Shown here in pieces: positions 36,553-45,591 of a stretch of DNA of 64,000 nt. The DNA lies in NCBI RefSeq assembly GCF_005519465.1, contig NZ_CP027858.1:1488001-1552000 (forward strand). Direction: 5' to 3'. The notes under the pieces were generated by a model. That model was not told the origin of the DNA and did no database searches. It saw only the letters and a list, made by a program, of their open reading frames with translations. The stretch comes from Streptomyces clavuligerus. GTDB taxonomy: Bacteria; Actinomycetota; Actinomycetes; Streptomycetales; Streptomycetaceae. Position 1 is the first letter of the stretch; every line of letters begins with the position of its first letter. The position numbers and the translations under genes were made by a program.

Positions 36553-38028
36553 TCAGACGGCGAGCTTCGCGAGCGCGGCGTCGATCCGGGCGAGGGTCCG
36601 CTCCCGGCCCAGGATCTCCAGCGACTCGAAGAGCGGCAGGCCCACCGTGCGGCCGGTGACCGCGACCCGCACCGGGGCCTGGGCCTTGCCCAGCTTGAGG
36701 CCATGGGCCTCGCCCGCCGCGAGGACGGCCTCCTTGAGGGAGTCCGCGGAGCTCCAGTCCGCCGCCGCCAGCTTCTCCCGGGCGGTGACCAGCAGGGCGT
36801 CCGAACCCTCCTTCATCGCCTTCGCCCAGGACGCCTCGTCCTCGACGGGCGTCTCACGGAAGAGGAAGTCGACGTTGGCCGTGATGTCGGAGAGCACCGT
36901 GAGCCGGGTCTGGGCGTAGGGGGCGATGGCCTCCCAGGCGGCCCGGTCGAAGTCCGCGGGCTCCCAGGTGGCGAACGGGGCGGTGAGCCAGGGCTCGCAG
37001 GCGGCGGCGAACGCCTTCACGTCCAGCCGGCGGATGTGGTCGGCGTTGATCGCCTCGGCCTTCTTGAGGTCGAAGCGGGCCGGGTTGGCGTTGACGTCCG
37101 CGATGTCGAACTTCTCGACCAACTCGGCGACCGAGAACACGTCCTGGTCGGCGGAGAAGGACCAGCCGAGGAGGGAGAGGTAGTTGAGCAGGCCCTCGGG
37201 GAGGAAGCCGCGCTCGCGGTAGAGGTTGAGCGAAGCCTGCGGGTCGCGCTTGGAGAGCTTCTTGTTCCCCTCGCCCATGACGTACGGCAGATGGCCGAAG
37301 GCGGGGATCTCCTGGGCCACGCCCAGCTCGATCAGCGCCTTGTAGAGCGCGATCTGCCGGGGGGTGGAGGAGAGCAGGTCCTCGCCGCGCAGCACATGGG
37401 TGATCTCCATGAGCGCGTCGTCGACCGGGTTCACCAGGGTGTAGAGCGGGGCGCCGTTGGCGCGGACGATGCCGTAGTCCGGCACGTTCTCCGGGGTGAA
37501 GGTCAGCTCGCCGCGGACCAGGTCGGTGAAGGTGATCGGCTCGTCGGGCATCCGGAAGCGGACGATCGACACCCGGCCCTCGGCCTCGTAGGCGGCCTTC
37601 TCCGTCTCGGTCAGGTCCCGGCAGTGTCCGTCGTAGCCGGACGGGCGGCCCTCGCGGCGGGCCAGCTCGCGGCGCTCGTCCAGCTCCTCCGCGGTGCAGT
37701 AGCAGGGGTAGGCGTAGCCGCCCTCCAGCAGCCTCTTCGCGATGTCCGCGTAGAGGTCCATGCGCTGCGACTGCCGGTAGGGGGCGTGGGGGCCGCCGAT
37801 CTCGGGGCCCTCGTCCCAGTCCAGGCCGAGCCAGCGCATCGAGTCCAGGAGCTGCTGGTACGACTCCTCGGAGTCGCGCGCCGCGTCGGTGTCCTCGATG
37901 CGGAAGACCATGGTGCCGCCGTGGTGCCGGGCGAAGGCCCAGTTGAACAGGGCGGTGCGGACCAGACCCACATGGGGGTTGCCGGTCGGCGAGGGACAGA
38001 AACGTACGCGGACGGTCGCGTTAGCCAC
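36553..38028 (-). CDS. gltX: Glutamyl-tRNA synthetase
   Basis: A 491-residue class I synthetase. The HIGH equivalent is [18 protein letters not shown] and the KMSKS equivalent is KKLSKRDP. Actinobacteria lack GlnRS, so this enzyme is expected to be non-discriminating and to charge tRNA-Gln with Glu for later transamidation by GatCAB. Its substrates, three tRNA-Glu and two tRNA-Gln genes, lie just downstream. The GTG at 38028 overlaps the end of the FAH gene by 8 nt, so the two are coupled. Confidence 0.97.
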   Translation of the reverse strand: MANATVRVRFCPSPTGNPHVGLVRTALFNWAFARHHGGTMVFRIEDTDAARDSEESYQQLLDSMRWLGLDWDEGPEIGGPHAPYRQSQRMDLYADIAKRLLEGGYAYPCYCTAEELDERRELARREGRPSGYDGHCRDLTETEKAAYEAEGRVSIVRFRMPDEPITFTDLVRGELTFTPENVPDYGIVRANGAPLYTLVNPVDDALMEITHVLRGEDLLSSTPRQIALYKALIELGVAQEIPAFGHLPYVMGEGNKKLSKRDPQASLNLYRERGFLPEGLLNYLSLLGWSFSADQDVFSVAELVEKFDIADVNANPARFDLKKAEAINADHIRRLDVKAFAAACEPWLTAPFATWEPADFDRAAWEAIAPYAQTRLTVLSDITANVDFLFRETPVEDEASWAKAMKEGSDALLVTAREKLAAADWSSADSLKEAVLAAGEAHGLKLGKAQAPVRVAVTGRTVGLPLFESLEILGRERTLARIDAALAKLAV

Positions 38029-38797
38029 GCTTGATCACCTTGTTGGTGAGAGTGCCGATGCCTTGGACGGTGACGGCGACCTCGTCGCCGACGGAGAGGG
38101 GACCGACTCCGGCGGGGGTGCCCGTGAGGATCACGTCGCCCGGGAGCAGGGTCATCGCCTCGGAGATGTTGACGATCAGCTCCTCGATGGAGTGGATCAT
38201 CTCGCTGGTCCGGCCGAGCTGTCGCTGCTCGCCGTTGACCGTGCACTGGATGGCGAGGTCGGACGGATCGAGGTCCGTCTCCACCCAGGGACCCAGCGGG
38301 CAGGAGGTGTCGAAGCCCTTGGCCCGGGCCCACTGCTTCTCGCGGCGCTGCACATCGCGGGCGGTCACGTCGTTGGCGCAGGTGTAGCCGAGGATGACGT
38401 CCTTGACGCGCTCGCGCGGGACCTCCCGGCACATCCGGCCGATGACCACGGCCAGCTCGGCCTCGTGGTGCAGCTCCTGGGAGAAGGAGGGGTAGGCGAT
38501 GGCGTCGCCGGGGCCGATGACCGACGTGGACGGCTTGAAGAAGGCGAAGGGGGCGTCGGGGACCTCGTGGCCCAGCTCCGCCGCGTGCTCCGCGTAATTC
38601 CGGCCGAACGCGACGACCTTGTTCGGGAGCACGGGAGGCAGCAGCCTGACCTTGCTCAGCGGAACCTTCGTACCGGAGAGTTCGAAGTCCGCGAACGGAA
38701 TGCCCTTGATGATGTCGAGGACGAGCCCGTCCGGGCCCTCGCCCTCGACCGCGCCGAAGGCGACATTGCCGTCGATGGAGAACCTGGCGATGCGCAC
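38021..38797 (-). CDS. Fumarylacetoacetate hydrolase (FAH)-family protein
   Basis: A 258-residue protein with the FAH catalytic fold. [18 protein letters not shown] sequence ([15 protein letters not shown]), [14 protein letters not shown] and [18 protein letters not shown] mark the family, and the acidic metal ligands are in [11 protein letters not shown]. Relatives act as oxaloacetate decarboxylases or acylpyruvases; the exact activity is not shown. GTG start at 38797. Coupled to gltX, a conserved Streptomyces arrangement. Confidence 0.9.
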   Translation of the reverse strand: MRIARFSIDGNVAFGAVEGEGPDGLVLDIIKGIPFADFELSGTKVPLSKVRLLPPVLPNKVVAFGRNYAEHAAELGHEVPDAPFAFFKPSTSVIGPGDAIAYPSFSQELHHEAELAVVIGRMCREVPRERVKDVILGYTCANDVTARDVQRREKQWARAKGFDTSCPLGPWVETDLDPSDLAIQCTVNGEQRQLGRTSEMIHSIEELIVNISEAMTLLPGDVILTGTPAGVGPLSVGDEVAVTVQGIGTLTNKVIKRG

Positions 38798-38894
38798 GGG
38801 ATGCGGATGCCCCTCTACTACTGCTGACGCTGCTGGAGTCTGACGCTCCAGGCTAACGCGGCCGGGCCCGCCCTCCCGTGCGCGCCGCAGCGCC

Positions 38895-39071
38895 TCAGCC
38901 CTGGACGGGGGCGACCATCAGCACGGTGCGGCGGGGGTTGGCGGTCTGCGTCGGCAGCTCGGCCGCGTGCTCGGGGCGCTCCGGCGCCGGGAACGACTCG
39001 CCCTTCGCCAGATGGGCGAGCGTGGTGCGCCGGGGATTCGCTATGTTGCGGAGCGTCATCGTTGACTTCAT
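38895..39071 (-). CDS. 58-residue peptide with duplicated ANPRRT motif
   Basis: The ATG at 39071 (MKSTMTLRN) has GGAAAG 6 nt upstream, and third codon positions are about 90% G/C on this strand. ANPRRT occurs twice, at residues 11-16 and 44-49, each followed by T/V-L. Between them lies an acidic, Pro-rich spacer. No Cys, no signal peptide, no membrane segment. I do not recognise a characterised family. It lies between the FAH gene and the cvn operons, transcribed away from them. A small regulatory protein or modified-peptide precursor are both conceivable. Confidence 0.65.
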   Translation of the reverse strand: MKSTMTLRNIANPRRTTLAHLAKGESFPAPERPEHAAELPTQTANPRRTVLMVAPVQG

Positions 39072-39650
39072 CGGCTGCTTTCCGACCCTTGGTGTGGGGC
39101 CGTTCGGTGAACGGCGATCGACAGAAAGTCGTACATGTAAAGCGCCAGGCTAAACATCGGATTCCCCGCGAATGTGGGGAGAGACGGTGAGATCCATGTG
39201 AGTTTGCTCACCACTTGCCCGGCAATTCGGTCATTTCAGACCGGATGCGAGAGGGTCAGAAACGGACATTGGTAGCTGAAGCTGCCATTCCGCTCCCGAT
39301 CATGGCGACTGGGGCACCCTTCACGCCTCACGAAATCGCAGGGAAATGCCCCTTTCATCCCCCCACTTCCTCTACGAACTGTGACATGTGCATCACTTTG
39401 CGTCATGGAATGGGGGACGGCCCCCGCCGCTCTTGTTGGAGATCCGGGGCTGTGCTGGAATTCCCGCACCGCCGCGGTTATCAAGGCCGGCGCGCAGGAA
39501 GGCGCAACGCAGCGCCGAGCGGCGGCGGGAAAGGGGGAGAGCGCCGGTCACTCACGACCACCACCGGGGCGCTTGCCGCGCCTCACCGACGCCGACAACA
39601 GTTCTGCCGCGGATCGCGGTGGGACGCCTGGTCAAGAGGTTGCGACGCTA
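39072..39650. other. Intergenic region upstream of the first conservon
   Basis: A 579-bp stretch with lower G/C near 39110-39420. It must carry the promoter of cvnA1 and that of the 58-residue peptide. A short inverted repeat GTGAG-TTTG-CTCAC (39198-39211) is visible. Open frames in it have no ribosome-binding site and mixed codon use; none is called. Confidence 0.5.
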
Positions 39651-42600
39651 GTGCAGGGACGTTTCAAGAGGGATGGCGCGGGATCTCCCCCGACCCGCCA
39701 GAGCCGAGGGGAAGCTGTAGCGGGACAGGAGCCGCGCGGCGGGACCGACCGCGGCCCCTCTCCCCAGCACACCCGGAACCAGGGACCGGCCGGGCCGGGC
39801 GCCGACGGCGGTGACCGCGGCGCCCGTTCCGGGCCCGCCCCGCTTCCCGGAGGCCCCCGCTCCGCAGCCGCGCGCGCGGGTGTCACGGTGCCCGGGATGG
39901 CCGGACCGCCGCCCGGACCGGGGGTGCCCGGTGGACCGGGCGGACCCGGCGGCGCGGGTGGCCCCGGCGGACCCGGCGGCGGACCCGTCCCGGCGGGCGA
40001 CAACTCCCCCAGCGCTCCCAAGGGCACGGGCCCGGTCGACACCGGTTCCCGGCTCGCCCTGCGCAACTGGCGCATCAGTACCCGTCTCATCTCCCTGCTG
40101 ACCCTCCCCGTTGTCGCGGCGACCGCCCTGGGCGGGCTGCGGATCAACGAGTCCATGGAGCGCATGGAGCAGCTCGACCACATGCAGCTGCTCACCGACA
40201 TGACCCAGGAGGCGACCAAGCTCGCCGTCGCCCTCCAGGAGGAGCGCGACGAGACGGCCGGTCCGCTCTCCAACAAGGTCAAGAAGACCGACTTCAAGAT
40301 CACCGAGCCGCGCGAGTCCACCGACCGCGCCCGCAAGAGCTTCCTGGAGACCACCCGCGACATCCCCAACACCGGGGACAACGACGCGCTGGAGAGCATC
40401 CGGGCCAACGCCAACCAGATCGCCCGCCAGCTCGCCGAGCTGAACACGCTGCGGAAGAACGCCTACGCGGACAATCTGCCGAAGTCGCTCACGGTCGAGA
40501 AGTACCACCGGCTCATCCAGTCGCTGCTCGGCCTCTCCCAGGACATGGCGCAGGCCACCTCCAACCCGGAGATGATCAAGCGCACCCGGGCGCTGGCGGC
40601 GTTCTCCTCCGCCAAGGAGTACGCGTCCATGCAGCGCGGGATCATCGCCGCCGCGCTGCCCGGCGGCGCGGGCGCCGAGGGCCCCGGTCTCAGCGACACC
40701 GACCGCGAGTACGGCGAGGCCGCCCTCCAGAACGGCGAGGACGAGCTGGAGCAGTTCGAGCAGATCTACGCCGCCTCCGGCGGGGACCCGCAGGATCTGA
40801 CCGAGCAGCTCGACAACGGCAACCCGATCATCGGCGAGGCCCAGGAGTACGCCCAGCGGGTGCTGAGCCGGGCCGACGCGCTGGAGGACCGGCAGCAGCG
40901 CTCGTACCTCGACTGGATCGACGACTACGGCGTCCGCATCGAGGCCATGAAGCAGATCGAGACCACGCTTCTCGGCGAGATGGAGACCAAGGCGCGCCAG
41001 CTCCGCGAGGAGTCCCAGCGCGAGGCCATCATCAACGGCGCGCTGATCGTCGTCGTCCTCGGTGTCTCGCTCGTCGGCGCCTTCGTCGTGGCCCGCTCCA
41101 TGATCCGCTCGCTGCGGCGGCTCCAGGACACGGCCACGAAGGTCGCCCAGGAGCGGCTGCCCGAGCTGGTCAAGCAGCTCTCCGAGTCCGACCCGCAGGA
41201 CGTGGACACCTCCGTCGAGTCCGTCGGCGTCCACTCCCGCGACGAGATCGGCAAGGTGGCCGCGGCCTTCGACGACGTGCACCGCGAGGCGGTCCGCCTC
41301 GCCGCCGAGCAGGCGCTGCTGCGGGGCAACGTCAACGCGATGTTCACCAACCTCTCCCGGCGCTCCCAGGGCCTCATCCAGCGCCAGCTCTCGCTCATCT
41401 CCGAGCTGGAGTCCCGCGAGGCCGACCCGGACCAGCTCTCCTCGCTCTTCAAGCTGGACCACCTCGCGACCCGTATGCGCCGTAACGGTGAGAACCTCCT
41501 CGTCCTCGCGGGCGAGGAGCCCGGCCGCCGCTGGACCCGCCCGGTCCCGCTGGTCGACGTGCTCCGCGCCGCCGCGTCCGAGGTGGAGCAGTACGAGCGG
41601 ATCGAACTGGCCGCCGTCCCCGCGACCCAGGTCGCCGGGCGCGTGGTCAACGACCTCGTGCACCTCCTCGCCGAGCTGCTGGAGAACGCCACCTCGTTCT
41701 CCTCCCCCCAGACCAAGGTCAAGGTCACCGGTCACGCCCTCCCCGACGGGCGGGTGCTGGTCGAGATCCACGACACCGGTATCGGCCTCTCCCCCGAGGA
41801 CCTCGCCGCGATCAACGAGCGGCTGGCCTCGCCGCCCACCGTGGACGTCTCCGTCTCCCGCCGCATGGGCCTCTTCGTGGTCGGTCGGCTGTCGCTGCGT
41901 CACGGCATCCGGATTCAGCTCCGTCCCTCCGACTCGGGCGGTACGACCGCGCTGGTCATGCTCCCCGTCGACCTGGCACAGGGCGGCCGGAAGGCGCCCG
42001 GCGCCCCCGGCGCCGGTGTGCCCGGCGGGATGCCCCCGGGCGGACCCGGCGGCGGTCTCGGCGGTCCCGGCGGTCTCGGTGGTGGACCCGGCGGCCCCGG
42101 TGGTCCCGGCGCGCCCGTCGCGGGCGGTCCGCAGCGCGGCCAGGTCGGCGCCGGACCGGGCGGACCGGGCGGGCGCACCGCGCTGCCGAGCCGGGACGGC
42201 GGTCCCGGCCAGGGCCGTCAGGGCACCGGCCTCGCCGGCGCCTTCGGCAACCGTCCCCCGAAGAACGGCTCCGGCCGGGGCACCGGTCCGCAGCAGGGCG
42301 GCCCCGGCGGCCCGAACGCGGGCGACCGCGGACGGCAGCTCCCCACCCCCGCGGCGGGCGGGCCGCGCCCCGAGCTGCCCGGCGGCCCCGGTGCTCCGCA
42401 GCGCGGACCGAACCAGGCCCCCGGCCCGTTCGGCGGCCCGGCGGCCGACGCGCCGCGCGGCCATGAGGAGAACGGCGGCCTGCGCGGCCCCGGCGGCTCC
42501 CCGCAGCAGGGCGGGCCCGGCGGTCCGTTCGTCCGTCCCGATGTCTTCGGCTCCCCGCAGCAGGGCCCGGTCGGCGGTCGGGCGGGCGGCAACCCACCCG

Positions 42601-43715
42601 GTGGCCCCTTCGCGTCCCGGAACCCCGGTGCGGAGCAGGACCCGACCGCGACCGCCCCGATGCCCCGGATCGACCCCGGGGCGCCGCGCCCCGCGGGCAT
42701 GGGCCAGGACCCGGCGGCCACCGGGCAGTTCCCGCGCGCCGACTTCCAGGACCCGGCGTCCGGCAACCTCCCCCGCCCCGGCTACCAGGACCAGAACTCC
42801 GGACAGCTCCCCCAGCCCGGCTACCAGGACCCGGCCACCACCGGCTCCTACACCCGGCCCGACTTCCCGGGGCAGGACACCGGACAGAACAGCCTCCCCG
42901 GCTACCCCGGCCAGACGGACACCGGACAGTTCCCGCGCCCCGACTTCCAGGACCCGGCGTCCGGCAACCTCCCCCGCCCCGGCTACCAGGACCAGAACTC
43001 CGGACAGCTCCCCCAGCCCGGCTACCAGGACCCGGCCACCACCGGCTCCTACACCCGGCCCGGCTACCCGGGGCAGGACACCGGACAGAACAGCCTCCCC
43101 GGCTACCCCGGCCAGACGGACACCGGACAGTTCCCGCGCCCCGACCTCGGGGCCCCGCAGCCGCCCGCGCCGGGCCAGGCGCCCGCTCCGCGCGGCTTCG
43201 AGCAGCCGGGGAACGCCCTGGACGGCCACCGGCCGGCCGCGCTGCCGGACCGGCCGCAGCCCGAAGCGCTGCCGCCCGCGCCCCCCGGCCCGGTCGACGG
43301 CCGTACCCCGCTGTACGACACCCTGGAGACGGACTGGTTCCGCTCGCAGGAGCAGGGCTCCGGCGCCTCCGGCCAGGACGTCCACGCCGAGCGGCCCGTC
43401 CAGCAGGACCAGCCGGAGGCCGGCTGGCACGACTCCCCCAACGACGAGCTGGGACGGCAGGCGGAACGTGCCCGCAAGCCCTCCTCCGGCGGCGTCACCA
43501 CCTCAGGTCTTCCTCGCCGGGTACCGCGCGCCAACCTGGTCGCGGGCACGGCTCAGGAGCAGAGCGCTCACAGCGGCCCCCAGGTCTCGCGAGCGCCGGA
43601 CGACGTGCGCGGCCGGCTCACCAACCTCCGCCGTGGCATTCAGCAGGGCCGTCAGCAGAACAGCTCGACGACCGACAGCTTCAACCTCGGCCCCACACAC
43701 CCGCAGGAGCGTTAG
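39651..43715 (+). CDS. cvnA1: Conservon sensor histidine-kinase-like protein CvnA (first operon)
   Basis: A 1354-residue membrane protein. Collagen-like Gly-Pro repeats fill the N-terminal cytoplasmic arm (about residues 85-115). TM1 is near 140-160 (TRLISLLTLPVVAATAL), an extracytoplasmic NIT-like sensing region follows, then TM2 near 459-484 (GALIVVVLGVSLVGAFVV) and a HAMP. The kinase core has LDHLATRMRRNGENLL, N-box LLAELLENATSFSSP and G-boxes DTGIGL and GLFVVGRL. A Pro/Gly/Gln tail of about 570 residues includes two 67-residue repeats. CvnA works with CvnB-D as a membrane GTPase switch. GTG start (VQGRFKRDG) is chosen from family memory; the upstream open frame lacks such support. Confidence 0.9.
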   Translation: MQGRFKRDGAGSPPTRQSRGEAVAGQEPRGGTDRGPSPQHTRNQGPAGPGADGGDRGARSGPAPLPGGPRSAAARAGVTVPGMAGPPPGPGVPGGPGGPGGAGGPGGPGGGPVPAGDNSPSAPKGTGPVDTGSRLALRNWRISTRLISLLTLPVVAATALGGLRINESMERMEQLDHMQLLTDMTQEATKLAVALQEERDETAGPLSNKVKKTDFKITEPRESTDRARKSFLETTRDIPNTGDNDALESIRANANQIARQLAELNTLRKNAYADNLPKSLTVEKYHRLIQSLLGLSQDMAQATSNPEMIKRTRALAAFSSAKEYASMQRGIIAAALPGGAGAEGPGLSDTDREYGEAALQNGEDELEQFEQIYAASGGDPQDLTEQLDNGNPIIGEAQEYAQRVLSRADALEDRQQRSYLDWIDDYGVRIEAMKQIETTLLGEMETKARQLREESQREAIINGALIVVVLGVSLVGAFVVARSMIRSLRRLQDTATKVAQERLPELVKQLSESDPQDVDTSVESVGVHSRDEIGKVAAAFDDVHREAVRLAAEQALLRGNVNAMFTNLSRRSQGLIQRQLSLISELESREADPDQLSSLFKLDHLATRMRRNGENLLVLAGEEPGRRWTRPVPLVDVLRAAASEVEQYERIELAAVPATQVAGRVVNDLVHLLAELLENATSFSSPQTKVKVTGHALPDGRVLVEIHDTGIGLSPEDLAAINERLASPPTVDVSVSRRMGLFVVGRLSLRHGIRIQLRPSDSGGTTALVMLPVDLAQGGRKAPGAPGAGVPGGMPPGGPGGGLGGPGGLGGGPGGPGGPGAPVAGGPQRGQVGAGPGGPGGRTALPSRDGGPGQGRQGTGLAGAFGNRPPKNGSGRGTGPQQGGPGGPNAGDRGRQLPTPAAGGPRPELPGGPGAPQRGPNQAPGPFGGPAADAPRGHEENGGLRGPGGSPQQGGPGGPFVRPDVFGSPQQGPVGGRAGGNPPGGPFASRNPGAEQDPTATAPMPRIDPGAPRPAGMGQDPAATGQFPRADFQDPASGNLPRPGYQDQNSGQLPQPGYQDPATTGSYTRPDFPGQDTGQNSLPGYPGQTDTGQFPRPDFQDPASGNLPRPGYQDQNSGQLPQPGYQDPATTGSYTRPGYPGQDTGQNSLPGYPGQTDTGQFPRPDLGAPQPPAPGQAPAPRGFEQPGNALDGHRPAALPDRPQPEALPPAPPGPVDGRTPLYDTLETDWFRSQEQGSGASGQDVHAERPVQQDQPEAGWHDSPNDELGRQAERARKPSSGGVTTSGLPRRVPRANLVAGTAQEQSAHSGPQVSRAPDDVRGRLTNLRRGIQQGRQQNSSTTDSFNLGPTHPQER
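42720..43121 (+). repeat. Two tandem 201-bp repeats inside cvnA1
   Basis: Copies at 42720-42920 and 42921-43121, with a third partial copy from 43122. Each encodes 67 residues (TGQFPRxDFQDPASGNLPRP onwards). The two differ at only a few positions, so the duplication is recent. Inside each unit are smaller PGYQD-type subrepeats. Confidence 0.95.
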
Positions 43716-44138
43716 TTGAGCCCGATGAGCCAGGCGGCGCAGAATCTGAACTGGTTGATCACCAACTTCGTGGACAACACCCCCGGGGTGTCCCACACGG
43801 TGGTGGTCTCCGCCGACGGACTCCTGCTGGCGATGTCCGAAGGATTCCCGCGCGACCGTGCCGACCAGCTCGCGGCCGTCGCCTCCGGACTGACCTCGCT
43901 GACCGCGGGGGCCTCCCGCATCTTCGAGGGCGGCCCGGTGAGCCAGACGGTCGTGGAGATGGAGCGCGGCTTCCTCTTCCTGATGTCCATCTCGGACGGG
44001 TCCTCGCTGGCCGTCCTCGCCCACCCCGAGTGCGACATCGGCCTCGTGGGCTACGAGATGGCTCTTCTGGTCGACCGCACGGGCGGGGTGCTCACCCCCG
44101 ACCTCCGCGCCGAGCTTCAGGGAAGTCTGCTGCATTGA
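43716..44138 (+). CDS. cvnB1: Conservon roadblock/LC7-domain protein CvnB (first operon)
   Basis: A 140-residue roadblock-fold protein (NLNWLITNFVDNTPGVSHTV, VVSADGLLLAMSEGF). It is the MglB-like partner of the CvnD GTPase. Start TTG at 43716 (TTG AGC CCG ATG) is favoured: AGGAG lies 7 nt before it, and the second operon has GTG in the same place. ATG at 43725 is the alternative. The stop of cvnA1 is directly adjacent. Confidence 0.93.
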   Translation: MSPMSQAAQNLNWLITNFVDNTPGVSHTVVVSADGLLLAMSEGFPRDRADQLAAVASGLTSLTAGASRIFEGGPVSQTVVEMERGFLFLMSISDGSSLAVLAHPECDIGLVGYEMALLVDRTGGVLTPDLRAELQGSLLH

Positions 44139-44268
44139 CCGCCGCACCCGATACCGCCCATTCATCCAGATAGCGCGCCTCGCGCCGTCACCGTCAGGTC
44201 GCCCGATCGGCCCCCACCGGCCCGTTCCGACGGCACGTCGACCACCTGCTGTCCCGCCCGGAGGACTC

Positions 44269-44670
44269 ATGACCCCGCCAACCGCCTCTCACGATCCGTA
44301 CGGTGCTCAAAGCGACTACGGCTTCGAGGGTGACCAGCCGCTGGTGCGTCCGTACGCCATGACCGGCGGCCGGACCCGGCCCCGCTACCAGCTCGCCATC
44401 GAGGCGCTGGTCAGCACCACGGCCGACCCCGCGCTGCTCGCCGGGCTGCTCCCCGAGCACCAGCGGATCTGCCATCTGTGCCGTGAGGTCAAGTCGGTGG
44501 CGGAGGTGTCGGCGCTGCTGTCGATGCCGCTCGGCGTGGCCCGCATCCTCGTCGCCGACCTGGCGGAGGCGGGCATGGTGGCGATCCACCAGCCGGGCAA
44601 CGGAGATGCCGGCGGCACGCCGGATGTGACACTGCTCGAAAGGGTGCTCAGTGGACTTCGGAAGCTCTAG
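44269..44670 (+). CDS. cvnC1: Conservon DUF742 protein CvnC (first operon)
   Basis: A 133-residue DUF742 protein. The conserved block starts PLVRPYAMTGGRTRPRYQLA, then a winged-helix-like segment CREVKSVAEVSALLSMPLGV and the end LLERVLSGLRKL. GGAGGA precedes the ATG by 3 nt. It probably links CvnA/CvnB to the GTPase; the role is not established. Confidence 0.93.
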   Translation: MTPPTASHDPYGAQSDYGFEGDQPLVRPYAMTGGRTRPRYQLAIEALVSTTADPALLAGLLPEHQRICHLCREVKSVAEVSALLSMPLGVARILVADLAEAGMVAIHQPGNGDAGGTPDVTLLERVLSGLRKL

Positions 44671-45241
44671 CGGCGACGCCGGAGGGCAGAGCCGGTCGAC
44701 GACCAGCGCGAAAATCGTGGTGGCGGGCGGCTTCGGCGTGGGCAAGACCACGTTCGTCGGCGCCGTCTCGGAGATCAACCCGCTGCGCACCGAGGCCGTC
44801 ATGACATCGGCCTCCGCCGGCATCGACGACCTCACCCACACCGGAGACAAGACCACCACCACCGTGGCCATGGACTTCGGACGCATCACCCTCGACCAGG
44901 ACCTCATCCTCTACCTCTTCGGCACCCCCGGACAGGACCGCTTCTGGTTCATGTGGGACGACCTCGTCCGCGGCGCCATCGGCGCCGTCGTCCTCGTCGA
45001 CACCCGCCGCCTCGCCGACTGCTTCCCCGCCGTCGACTACTTCGAAAACAGCGGCCTCCCCTTCGTCATCGCCCTCAACGGCTTCGACGGACACCAGCCC
45101 TACAGCCCCGAAGAAGTCCGCGAAGCCCTCCAGATCGGCCCCGACACCCCCATCATCACCACCGACGCACGCCACCGCGCCGACGCCAAAAGCGCCCTCA
45201 TCACCCTCGTCGAACACGCCCTCATGGCCCGGCTCAAGTAG
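44651..45241 (+). CDS. cvnD1: Conservon small GTPase CvnD (first operon)
   Basis: A 196-residue Ras-like GTPase. P-loop GGFGVGKTT (about residues 26-34), G3 LFGTPGQDRF and G4 variant ALNGFDG in place of NKxD. GTG start overlaps the last 20 nt of cvnC1, so translation is coupled. Nucleotides 44702-45234 are identical to cvnD2. It switches at the membrane with CvnB as presumed regulator. Confidence 0.95.
   Translation: MDFGSSSGDAGGQSRSTTSAKIVVAGGFGVGKTTFVGAVSEINPLRTEAVMTSASAGIDDLTHTGDKTTTTVAMDFGRITLDQDLILYLFGTPGQDRFWFMWDDLVRGAIGAVVLVDTRRLADCFPAVDYFENSGLPFVIALNGFDGHQPYSPEEVREALQIGPDTPIITTDARHRADAKSALITLVEHALMARLK
44702..45234 (+). repeat. 533-bp identical block, copy 1 (cvnD1)
   Basis: Matches 50199-50731 base for base by eye. 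Flanking sequence diverges at both ends (GGAGGGCAGAGC vs GGTGCTGCCC on the left, CAAG vs GCGC before the stop). Confidence 0.95.
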
Positions 45242-45591
45242 ACATGGGTATACGGAAGTTGTCGTAGTGGCCCAGAAGCCACCGATGGGCGGACTGTGTC
45301 CTTTGACACGGTCCGCCCCCGTGTTCATAACATTTCGACAGAGAATTACCCGGGATCGACCACCCGGCGCATCCACTCGGTGCCGCTGTGCTCACATACC
45401 CCTTGCCTTTTGAAGCATCTCGCTCTTTATGCCCGTTTTATCTGGCGGCGTGATCACTCGGAATGGCTGGTTCCAACTGTTTGGAGCCCACCCGCTCCAC
45501 ATGCTGAAATTCGACGGACTTCTGAGTAGTACGGCTCTGAACAGAACAACGGCACATCAACCCGGTGCCGGCGCCGAGAGGTTTTGGTCGA
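45242..45591. other. Spacer between the two conservons
   Basis: A 350-bp non-coding region with reduced G/C at 45325-45560. It holds the first operon's terminator and presumably the promoter of cvnA2. TTGACA (45303-45308) and TAACAT (45328-45333) are 19 bp apart, but the former lies inside the terminator loop. Confidence 0.6.
45287..45318 (+). terminator. Terminator of the first conservon
   Basis: A 14-bp stem with one G-U pair (45287-45300 with 45305-45318), loop CTTT, 46 bp after cvnD1. Confidence 0.8.

Noticed and set aside
39236..39814. Open frames upstream of cvnA1
   Set aside because: No ribosome-binding site, mixed codon use and no recognisable residues; treated as intergenic.
39648..43430. 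A 1260-codon minus-strand frame opposite cvnA1
   Set aside because: Same antisense effect; the plus strand carries clear histidine-kinase and HAMP motifs.
45303..45333. TTGACA-19-TAACAT as the cvnA2 promoter
   Set aside because: The spacing is long and the -35 lies in the loop and arm of the first operon's terminator. Possible, but not called.
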